From contig AJWJ01000393.1 in NCBI GenBank assembly GCA_000277445.1, positions 1 through 22,713 on the forward strand: a stretch of DNA of 22,713 nt, in the 5' to 3' direction. This DNA comes from Polysphondylium violaceum (lineage: Eukaryota; Evosea; Eumycetozoa; Dictyosteliales; Dictyosteliaceae). Numbering within the stretch: position 1 is the first letter of the stretch; every line of letters begins with the position of its first letter. Shown one piece after another: positions 16,983 through 22,713 of the stretch. Below the pieces are notes generated by a model. That model had not been told where the DNA came from. It saw only the letters and a list, made by a program, of their open reading frames with translations, and searched no databases. A program made the position numbers and the translations under genes.

Positions 16983-17057
16983 AAATTAAAAAAGTAAAAA
17001 GAAAATATAATAAAAATTTATTTATAAAAATAAATAAAGAGTGAGTTTAAGATATCT

Positions 17058-17139
17058 GATAGAATGGCCGAGTGGTTAAAGGCGGAAGACTGTAAATCTT
17101 TTGTAGCAATACGCATAGGTTCGAATCCTATTTCTACCA
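17058..17139 (+). tRNA. trnY: tRNA-Tyr (GTA), mismatch at acceptor position 2
   Basis: The anticodon stem GAAGA/TCTTT encloses CTGTAAA (anticodon GTA, 17092-17094). The D stem is GCC/GGC, and a long variable arm (about 17102-17114) is present as in bacterial tRNA-Tyr. The T stem is ATAGG/CCTAT with loop TTCGAAT. The acceptor GATAGAA pairs with TTCTACC except A2 against C71. Editing of A2 to G would complete it. Confidence 0.92.
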
Positions 17140-17161
17140 TGGATAATATATTTAATAAAAT

Positions 17162-17233
17162 ATGCGAATAGTTTAATTGGTAAAACGACAGTCTCCAAAA
17201 TTGCAGATGTAAGTTCAACTCTTATTTCGCCCG
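17162..17233 (+). tRNA. trnW: tRNA-Trp (CCA), mismatches at acceptor positions 1-2
   Basis: The D stem is GTTT/AAAC, the anticodon loop CTCCAAA (anticodon CCA, 17195-17197) and the T stem GTAAG/CTTAT with loop TTCAACT. Base 73 is G, as in bacterial tRNA-Trp. Acceptor positions 3-7 pair (GCGAA with TTCGC), but A1 and T2 face C72 and C71. Replacement by GG would restore the stem. The CCA anticodon agrees with UGG-only tryptophan and UGA as a stop. Confidence 0.92.
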
Positions 17234-17251
17234 CTTAAAAAATAAAAAAAA

Positions 17252-17749
17252 ATGGAATTTATACCAACAAAACAGAAAAATAAACAAGAAGTAGTAAAAA
17301 GTAAAGCCATTTTAGTAAAATTAAAATTAATAATAGGAGCAGGAAGTGCAACCATGACTCCACCATTAGGACCAATATTAGGACAATATGGTATAAATAT
17401 AATGGAATTTTGTAAAGAATTTAATGATGAAACCAAAGAGTTTGAAAAAGGATTAGCCTTAAGAGTTACTGTATGGGTAAACGTAATGAAAAATTTTTAT
17501 TTTGAAATAAAAGGACCAATCATAAGTATAATATTAAAAGAATATTATAAAAATGAATTTATAAATAATGAAAAAATTTATATAGAAAAAAATAGATTAT
17601 TAAAAGATTGTTTTAAAATTGCAATTTTAATGATCAGTTTTAACAAAGGTGATTTAAAATGGCAAGAACTTAATGAGGAAGTTTTAAAAATTAAAGTAAA
17701 AGAAATATTAGGTACATGTAGATCATGTAAAATATATGTAAAAGAATAA
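17252..17749 (+). CDS. rpl11: Ribosomal protein L11
   Basis: L11 binds the GTPase-associated region of the large rRNA. The N-terminal domain has [20 protein letters not shown] then [15 protein letters not shown] (about residues 27-61), with the proline-rich linker typical of L11. The C-terminal RNA-binding domain ends [14 protein letters not shown], matching the usual GTARSMGI region with two cysteines replacing the common residues. At 165 aa it exceeds the bacterial roughly 141 through extra residues at the start and in the middle. It begins the ribosomal-protein run and is followed five bases later by the rpl10 candidate. Confidence 0.95.
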   Translation: MEFIPTKQKNKQEVVKSKAILVKLKLIIGAGSATMTPPLGPILGQYGINIMEFCKEFNDETKEFEKGLALRVTVWVNVMKNFYFEIKGPIISIILKEYYKNEFINNEKIYIEKNRLLKDCFKIAILMISFNKGDLKWQELNEEVLKIKVKEILGTCRSCKIYVKE

Positions 17750-17754
17750 AAAAA

Positions 17755-18279
17755 ATGGAAAAAAAAATATATAAATTTAACGAAATAAGAGAAGCATTAA
17801 AAGGAATAATTAAAAAAACAGCCGTAGAGGATTTTATAATTTTAATACAAGTAAATAGTGCAACAGCAGGAAAATCAAAATTAATATATGATTATTGTAG
17901 AACAAATAAATTAAAAATAAAATTTGTAAATCATAAAAAAATAAAGATGTTATTTAAAACTTCAAAACAAAATGCAATTTTAAAGAAAGTTAATAATTCA
18001 ATGTTGTTAATTCAAGGTGAAGATTATTTAAAAGAATGTTTAAAAGTGCAAGAGTATTATAAAAGTATAGGCTTTGATAAAAGCTTAATAATAATAAGTA
18101 TTTTTATAAGAGGTAAAGATGATAATGTATTTGAATATACAGTAGAGGATTTTAAGGAGTTAGTACAACAAAGAGAGAATGTAAAAGCAGAATTTTATAA
18201 TGTATTAAAAAAGCAAACAATGTTTAATATGATAAAATTAATAAATGTATTAAAGATGATAAAAAATGGTAACACTTAA
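17755..18279 (+). CDS. rpl10: Probable ribosomal protein L10 (diverged)
   Basis: L10 forms the base of the ribosomal stalk and carries L7/L12 dimers. This 174-aa ORF lies between rpl11 and rps12; in bacteria the order is L11, L1, L10, L12, RNA polymerase, S12, so L10 is the natural occupant. The pattern fits: a helix then the strand FIILIQVN (27-34), a helix, [15 protein letters not shown] (53-67) like the EYKVVKNTLARRA of L10, [13 protein letters not shown] (81-93) like GPTAIAF, and the late sequence [20 protein letters not shown] (117-136) like the 'G-kvls-eevk-la' strand and helix, followed by a final long helix. The length is right for L10. Sequence identity is low, so this is an inference. 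It overlaps rps12 by 14 bases. Confidence 0.6.
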   Translation: MEKKIYKFNEIREALKGIIKKTAVEDFIILIQVNSATAGKSKLIYDYCRTNKLKIKFVNHKKIKMLFKTSKQNAILKKVNNSMLLIQGEDYLKECLKVQEYYKSIGFDKSLIIISIFIRGKDDNVFEYTVEDFKELVQQRENVKAEFYNVLKKQTMFNMIKLINVLKMIKNGNT

Positions 18280-18673
18280 TCAAGTAAAAAATAAAAAAAT
18301 AAGAAAGGGTAAGCAAAGAAAAAAATCTTTTTTAAGTGGATCACCACAAAGAAGAGGAGTCTGCGCTAAAGTATATGAAGTAAAACCAAAAAAACCAAAT
18401 TCAGCCATAAGAAAAATAGCAAAAGTAAGTGTAAGTATATTAGGAACAAAAAAAAAAAAAATAGTATTAGCATATATACCAGGGTTTGGACCACATAATT
18501 TACAATCATTATCAACAGTATTAATAAGAGGAGGACGAGTACCAGATCTACCAGGGGTAAATTATCATATTGTAAGAAGAAAATATGATTTTCAATTAAA
18601 TGAACGTTTTGAAAGAAAAAATAGAAGATCGAAATATTCAGTAAAAAAAGCAGGAGCAAAAAAAGGAAAATAA
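18266..18673 (+). CDS. rps12: Ribosomal protein S12
   Basis: S12 lies at the decoding centre of the small ribosomal subunit. It begins MVTLNQVKN and has [20 protein letters not shown] then [40 protein letters not shown] and [18 protein letters not shown], closing [14 protein letters not shown]. The KPNSA and decoding-loop residues are intact. At 135 aa it is somewhat longer than usual because of lysine-rich additions. Its ATG lies inside the end of the rpl10 candidate, and rps7 starts immediately after its stop with no spacer, keeping the bacterial S12-S7 pair. Confidence 0.97.
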   Translation: MVTLNQVKNKKIRKGKQRKKSFLSGSPQRRGVCAKVYEVKPKKPNSAIRKIAKVSVSILGTKKKKIVLAYIPGFGPHNLQSLSTVLIRGGRVPDLPGVNYHIVRRKYDFQLNERFERKNRRSKYSVKKAGAKKGK

Positions 18674-19153
18674 ATGTTTAGAAAAAAAAAATTTGAAACT
18701 AGATTTATAAATGCCTTAATGAAAGAAGGTAAATATTTAAAAGCAGAGAAAATATATTATACATTATTAAATAAATTAAAAACAGATGGTATAAAAAGAC
18801 CTTATAGTTTTTTACGAAAAGCATTTATTAATATGACACCTTTAATGGGAGTTACTATAAAAAAAAGAGGATCAAGAGAATTTTATTATCCAAAATATTT
18901 GGATCAAAGATTAGGTGATAAATATGCTATTAAATGGTTAATGAAAAAAATTGGACAAGAAAAAAGTGACCAATTAATTTTAAAAATCCAAAAAGAATTA
19001 ATAAAAGCGTATAAGAATAAAGGAGACGTAGTGAAAGAAAAATGGGAATTATATAAAAGTGTACGTTTTGCAGTAAGCTTATATAAGAAAAAAAGTAAAA
19101 AATCAATGTTTCACTATTTATTAAAAAAAAGGAAAAGAAAAATATGGCTTTAA
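18674..19153 (+). CDS. rps7: Ribosomal protein S7
   Basis: S7 nucleates assembly of the head of the small subunit by binding the 3' domain of the small rRNA. The 159-aa length is normal. Family features are FETRFINALMKEGKYLKAEK near the N terminus, a middle segment with FLRKAFINMTPLMGVTIKKR then GSREFYYPKYLDQRLGDKYA, and the helix KWLMKKIGQEKSDQLILKIQ followed by a very basic C-terminal tail. It follows rps12 without a gap and overlaps rpl2 by 10 bases. Confidence 0.93.
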   Translation: MFRKKKFETRFINALMKEGKYLKAEKIYYTLLNKLKTDGIKRPYSFLRKAFINMTPLMGVTIKKRGSREFYYPKYLDQRLGDKYAIKWLMKKIGQEKSDQLILKIQKELIKAYKNKGDVVKEKWELYKSVRFAVSLYKKKSKKSMFHYLLKKRKRKIWL

Positions 19154-19944
19154 AATTAAGAGGTATAAATAGACGATTAATAACAGGAAAAAAAAGAATA
19201 ACAGGTAGAAATAAAGGTTTAATTGCTTTTAGAACTATAGGAGGAGGTTTAAAAAGAAAATATAGATTTATCGAATATTTTAGACAAAAGTGGTTAGATC
19301 AATGGTTATTTATTGTAAGAATTGAATATGACCCTAATAGAACAGGATATATTGCTTTATGTAGTATTATAAATCAAGGAATTTATTTATATATTATAAG
19401 TAATAATAAAATGGAAGTTGGAAGTTTAATAACAACAAGTAATAATATTTTAAATTTAAAAATAGGATATACAACAAAAGTTAAAAATATACCAGAAGGT
19501 ATTTTAATTAATACTGTTGAATTATATGAAAATAGTGGAGGAAAATTAAGTAGAGCAGCAGGTACAAGTTCAATTATAATTAAAAGATTCAATAAAAAAT
19601 ATAGTTTAATAAAATTAAGTTCGAAAGAATATCGATTAATATCTAATGAATGTTATGCTACAATAGGAAGTATTTCTAATTATAAAAATAATATCAAAAA
19701 AAAAACAAAAGCAAGTGAAAGTCGATTTAAAGGTATAAGACCTAGAGTAAGAGGATTAGCAATGAATCCTGTAGATCATCCACATGGAGGACGTACTAAA
19801 GGAGGTATGCATTGGAGAACATTTTCAGGTAAATTAGCATATAATGTAAGTACAAGAAAAAAGAAAAAAATGTCTTCTAAATATATTATTTATGGGCAAA
19901 GAAAAAATAAATTAAAAGAAAAAGAAAAAATAAGACATGGTTAG
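19144..19944 (+). CDS. rpl2: Ribosomal protein L2
   Basis: L2 binds near the peptidyl-transferase centre and is needed for subunit joining. The 266-aa length is close to the bacterial 270-275. It shows [20 protein letters not shown] near the N terminus, [34 protein letters not shown], and the near-invariant [19 protein letters not shown] at about residues 203-221, which contains the functionally required His. The final basic tail is typical. It overlaps rps7 (10 bases) and rps19 (8 bases). Confidence 0.97.
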   Translation: MALKLRGINRRLITGKKRITGRNKGLIAFRTIGGGLKRKYRFIEYFRQKWLDQWLFIVRIEYDPNRTGYIALCSIINQGIYLYIISNNKMEVGSLITTSNNILNLKIGYTTKVKNIPEGILINTVELYENSGGKLSRAAGTSSIIIKRFNKKYSLIKLSSKEYRLISNECYATIGSISNYKNNIKKKTKASESRFKGIRPRVRGLAMNPVDHPHGGRTKGGMHWRTFSGKLAYNVSTRKKKKMSSKYIIYGQRKNKLKEKEKIRHG

Positions 19945-20191
19945 ATCAATTTGGAAAGGAGTTTATATAGCAAAAGAATTAAAAGAATATCAAAATATAA
20001 AAAACAATAGTATAATAACTAAAGAAAGAAGCACTGTAATATTACCATATTTATTAGGAAAATTAATATATACATATAATGGAAAAAATTATGTAGGAAC
20101 TTATATAACAAAAAAAATGTTAGGAAGAAAATTAGGAGAGTATTCTTTAACAAAAAAACCAGCTAAATTTGTAAAAAAAATAAAAAAATAA
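19937..20191 (+). CDS. rps19: Ribosomal protein S19
   Basis: S19 lies in the head of the small subunit next to S13. The 84-aa length is normal. It begins [18 protein letters not shown], matching the classic SRSxWKGPF start, then [20 protein letters not shown] followed by [20 protein letters not shown], all family features. The gene overlaps rpl2 by eight bases, and its stop shares one base with the start of rps3 (TAATG). L2-S19-S3 is the standard bacterial S10-operon order, here with L22 missing between S19 and S3, as in many mitochondria. Confidence 0.96.
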   Translation: MVRSIWKGVYIAKELKEYQNIKNNSIITKERSTVILPYLLGKLIYTYNGKNYVGTYITKKMLGRKLGEYSLTKKPAKFVKKIKK

Positions 20192-21759
20192 TGGGGCATA
20201 TTATAAATCCAACAATCTATAGAGTAGGAAATATACAACCATGGGTTTCTAATGTTTATAATAGACAAGGAAATATTAGAAAAAATTTTGCAAAGGATGA
20301 TATTGTTGTTTATAATTATACAAGAAATTTTTTTTTAAAAAGAGTATATAAAAAAGTAATTAATAAAGTAAAAAGATTACAATTAAAATTAAGAATAAGA
20401 TCAAAGAATAAAGTAAAATTTGGAATGAGAGCTTATTTAGATAATTGGATTGTTAGATATAGCCATTTAACAATGTCAAGAATAAATAAAAATTATAATT
20501 TAAATTTATATTTTTTTGATAGAGAAATGCAAAGAAAAAATAAATTAAGAGATACTAAACGAAAAAGAAAAAGAAATTATAGACAAATTAGAAAAATTAA
20601 AAAAAAAATTGAACTTTGGAATGATAAAGACAAAAAAATAAGTTTAAAAGAAACTTTAAATAGTCGTAAAAAAAATAAAAAAATAAAGTTAAAATTTAAA
20701 AAATTAAAATTTAAAAAAGAGATGATAGGTTTATTTTTAAAAAGTTATTTTTTAAATTCAAAAGAAAAAACTGATTTAGTCTATAGATTTAATGTAAAAG
20801 ATAAAATATTATTTAAAGATAATACAGGTTTAAATAAAAAAGAAATTGATGATAGATTAAGTACATATAAAAAAGAAGTAAATTTTAAAAAATATTTTAA
20901 TTTATTTTTTACAAAATTAAGCACATATTTGTATTATAATAAAAGAAAAAAAGTTTATTATAAAAAATTTTTCTTTAATAAAAATAAAAAATCATTATTT
21001 AAATATAAATTAAGATTATCAAAAAAATATAAAATATTTTTACAAGGGTTTGAAGAAAAAACAAAAAAAGATATAAAATTTAGAAAAAAACAAAAATGGA
21101 GAAAAAAACAAAAATTATTTATTTCTAGATATAAAATTAAAAATAAACAAGTAAAAAAAAAAGTAAAAATTAATGTTTATTTTAAACGATCTAGAAAATT
21201 ATATGGTAATAATAATATATTAAGATTTTTAAATAAAAAGAATGGTAAAGAAAATATTATAAAATTTAAAAAGATTAAAAATGTATTACACAAAAATAAA
21301 TTTGTAGTAATGTCTTTATTAAAATTTGTAAAAAAAAATTATTTAAAAAAAATAAATAAAATAAAAGAACAAACAAATATTATATCTAAATTAAATATAA
21401 TAAAAAATAGTGTTAGTATGTATTATATAAAATTATTACAAAATTTAGTTAAACAATTAGGGACTAGAATTGAAAATAAAAATGGAATTTTAAAAGAAAT
21501 AACAAAATATAATACTTTTGCAGAAACATTTGAAAGAATCAAAAAAAAAATTAAAAAAAATAATTATAATCAAGAAATGCATTATAATTATTTAAATATA
21601 AAATCAAAAAATTTATTTCATAATTTAGTATTAAAACCACAATTTAAATATTATTATTTAAAAAAAAAAATGAGAATTAAAAATAAAAAAACAAAATTAC
21701 CAATTAATTTAACATTATTAGATTTAAATAGTAGTAGTAAATATATAAAGAAAAAATAA
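20191..21759 (+). CDS. rps3: Ribosomal protein S3, large and strongly diverged
   Basis: The N terminus [20 protein letters not shown] fits the start of S3 (bacterial MGQKxNPxGxRLG...W). The gene follows rps19 with a one-base overlap, the usual S3 place. RMRSK-like and KVKFGMRAYLDN segments (to about residue 140) may be the rest of the N-terminal domain. From about residue 160 to 450 the protein is a lysine-, asparagine- and isoleucine-rich expansion. I do not see the C-terminal S3 domain (the NGAxRA segment) anywhere in the 522 residues, so that part is lost, unrecognisable or elsewhere. Large Lys-rich S3 proteins are known in protist mitochondria. Confidence 0.75.
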   Translation: MGHIINPTIYRVGNIQPWVSNVYNRQGNIRKNFAKDDIVVYNYTRNFFLKRVYKKVINKVKRLQLKLRIRSKNKVKFGMRAYLDNWIVRYSHLTMSRINKNYNLNLYFFDREMQRKNKLRDTKRKRKRNYRQIRKIKKKIELWNDKDKKISLKETLNSRKKNKKIKLKFKKLKFKKEMIGLFLKSYFLNSKEKTDLVYRFNVKDKILFKDNTGLNKKEIDDRLSTYKKEVNFKKYFNLFFTKLSTYLYYNKRKKVYYKKFFFNKNKKSLFKYKLRLSKKYKIFLQGFEEKTKKDIKFRKKQKWRKKQKLFISRYKIKNKQVKKKVKINVYFKRSRKLYGNNNILRFLNKKNGKENIIKFKKIKNVLHKNKFVVMSLLKFVKKNYLKKINKIKEQTNIISKLNIIKNSVSMYYIKLLQNLVKQLGTRIENKNGILKEITKYNTFAETFERIKKKIKKNNYNQEMHYNYLNIKSKNLFHNLVLKPQFKYYYLKKKMRIKNKKTKLPINLTLLDLNSSSKYIKKK

Positions 21760-21774
21760 TAATATTTTTTTAAA

Positions 21775-22038
21775 ATGATAGCAAAAAAACAAAATCACCA
21801 AGAAAAAAAAATAGAAAATAAAAAGAACGTTAAAGGATATAATAATAAACCTTATAAAAATAATAAAAAATATAATAATAAGAAAAATTTTAAATATAGT
21901 GTATTCAAAAAATGGATGTGGTTATATAATTGGCCCTACAAAAATAAAAAAAGAAAAAAAAGAAGATATAAAAAATTAAGAATAAAAATTAGAAAAAATA
22001 ATTTTTGTTATATAAAAATAATAAAATTTATTTTTTAG
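21775..22038 (+). CDS. Unidentified small basic ORF (87 aa)
   Basis: I do not recognise this ORF. It begins with ATG 15 bases after rps3 and stops at 22036-22038. More than a third of its residues are Lys or Arg, with a Trp/Tyr-rich patch KKWMWLYNWPYKNKKRKKRR at about residues 45-64, so a ribosomal or RNA-binding role is possible. In the common order the next gene would be rpl16, but none of the rpl16 motifs is present. The next frame is already open before this one stops (from 22025), across a run of six T, so the two could be parts of one diverged gene. It might also be an A-rich chance frame. Confidence 0.4.
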   Translation: MIAKKQNHQEKKIENKKNVKGYNNKPYKNNKKYNNKKNFKYSVFKKWMWLYNWPYKNKKRKKRRYKKLRIKIRKNNFCYIKIIKFIF

Positions 22039-22081
22039 TAAAAAGAAATGGAAAAAAAATATATATAAAAGAATACCTTTA

Positions 22082-22713
22082 ATGACATTAGAATTACATC
22101 CTTTTTATAGTTTACATTATAAAACATATACAAAAAAAAATTATGAAAAGAAATTAAAAGATTATTTTGAGAATAGTAAGTTAAAAATAAAAAAAGGAAA
22201 AAATTTAATCAATAAGTTATTTAAACCTATGTATACTAAAAATTATATTAATTATATACAATTTCAAGATATAAAAGGAACTTTTACACCTTTAAATAAT
22301 ATATCTATAAGAAAAGAATATATGAATTTTAAAGTTAAAAAAGGTAAACGATTATATACTCCAGATATTGTATATTCAAGAATAAAAGATGAAGAAAAAA
22401 AAAGGAAAAAATTACAAAAATTAGTACGAAATAGATATTTAAAAAAGTGTGTACGTGATGGTTTTATTTATGTTAATAAAAAATCAATAGATTATAAAAA
22501 TATCAATTTTTTAAAAGGTTTTTTTAATAAAAAAAGTAAAAAAGAAAAAAAAAGAAAATTAAAAAAAAAATTAAGAAAATATAAGTCTAACATTAAAGTT
22601 TATAAAAGAAGTATTTTTGTAAATCAGTTAAAAAAACCAACACTTTTATTTGAAAAAACACAAATAAAGTATATAAATAAAAGACGTTTATCTTTAATTT
22701 ATTTAAGCATTTT
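22082..22713 (+). CDS. Unidentified basic ORF, running off the window end
   Basis: From an ATG at 22082 (MTLELHPFYSLHY...) the frame stays open for 210 codons to the window edge without a stop. In DNA this rich in A and T, where TAA is common, that marks a real gene. The frame is open upstream to 22025, so an earlier non-ATG start is possible. The product is Lys-, Tyr- and Arg-rich, with patches such as FQDIKGTFTPLNNISIRKEY and KKGKRLYTPDIVYSRIKDEE and no membrane segment. I recognise no family. Its place after rps3 suggests a diverged ribosomal protein. Confidence 0.6.
   Translation, partial: MTLELHPFYSLHYKTYTKKNYEKKLKDYFENSKLKIKKGKNLINKLFKPMYTKNYINYIQFQDIKGTFTPLNNISIRKEYMNFKVKKGKRLYTPDIVYSRIKDEEKKRKKLQKLVRNRYLKKCVRDGFIYVNKKSIDYKNINFLKGFFNKKSKKEKKRKLKKKLRKYKSNIKVYKRSIFVNQLKKPTLLFEKTQIKYINKRRLSLIYLSI

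Noticed and set aside
18366-18659. Leu/Phe-rich minus-strand ORFs opposite rps12, cob, nad1, rpl2 and atp4
   Set aside because: Lys- and Ile-rich coding DNA on the + strand reads as Leu/Phe-rich frames on the other strand. They have no motifs and every recognised gene is on the + strand.

Overview
This window is a piece of a very A+T-rich protist mitochondrial genome. Every gene reads on the + strand, UGG codes Trp in the standard code, and the genes are tightly packed with 0-3 nt gaps and short overlaps. The content points to an amoebozoan, most likely a dictyostelid social amoeba: cox2 just upstream of atp1, mitochondrially encoded rpl2, rpl11, rps3, rps7, rps12 and rps19, and tRNAs whose encoded 5' acceptor ends do not pair. 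The assignment comes from recalled gene content and order plus the tRNA feature, not from a database search. I am fairly sure of Amoebozoa and less sure of the genus.

Layout. 1-2388: the 3' end of cox2, an unidentified one-membrane-segment ORF and atp1. 2424-4527: a 58-nt repeated element, tRNA-Cys, tRNA-Asn, the small rRNA, then tRNA-Met, tRNA-Lys and tRNA-Arg. 4528-8066: a 228-nt spacer, nad1, nad6, a free-standing LAGLIDADG-type ORF, tRNA-Ile, tRNA-His and atp9. 8067-11533: a spacer with a perfect hairpin, the second copy of the 58-nt element, tRNA-Pro, the large rRNA (no intron seen) and tRNA-Gln. 11534-11921: a 388-nt A+T-rich spacer rich in inverted repeats. 11922-16982: an energy-gene run, cob-atp8-atp4-nad3-nad9-nad7-atp6. 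17058-17233: tRNA-Tyr and tRNA-Trp. 17252 to the end: a ribosomal-protein run, rpl11-(rpl10 candidate)-rps12-rps7-rpl2-rps19-rps3, then two unidentified very basic ORFs, the second running off the window.

How it fits together. The protein genes feed complexes I, III, IV and V and the mitochondrial ribosome. The ribosomal-protein run keeps the old bacterial L11-L10 / S12-S7 / L2-S19-S3 order. tRNAs sit between gene blocks, as expected if long polycistronic transcripts are cut at tRNAs. The most interesting signals are: (1) six of eleven tRNAs have mismatches confined to acceptor positions 1-3, the mark of template-directed 5' tRNA editing; (2) a 58-nt element (55/58 identical) lies just upstream of the leading tRNA of each rRNA unit; (3) the ORF between rpl11 and rps12 looks like an unrecognised rpl10; (4) a LAGLIDADG ORF lies outside any intron and has lost its expected catalytic acid.
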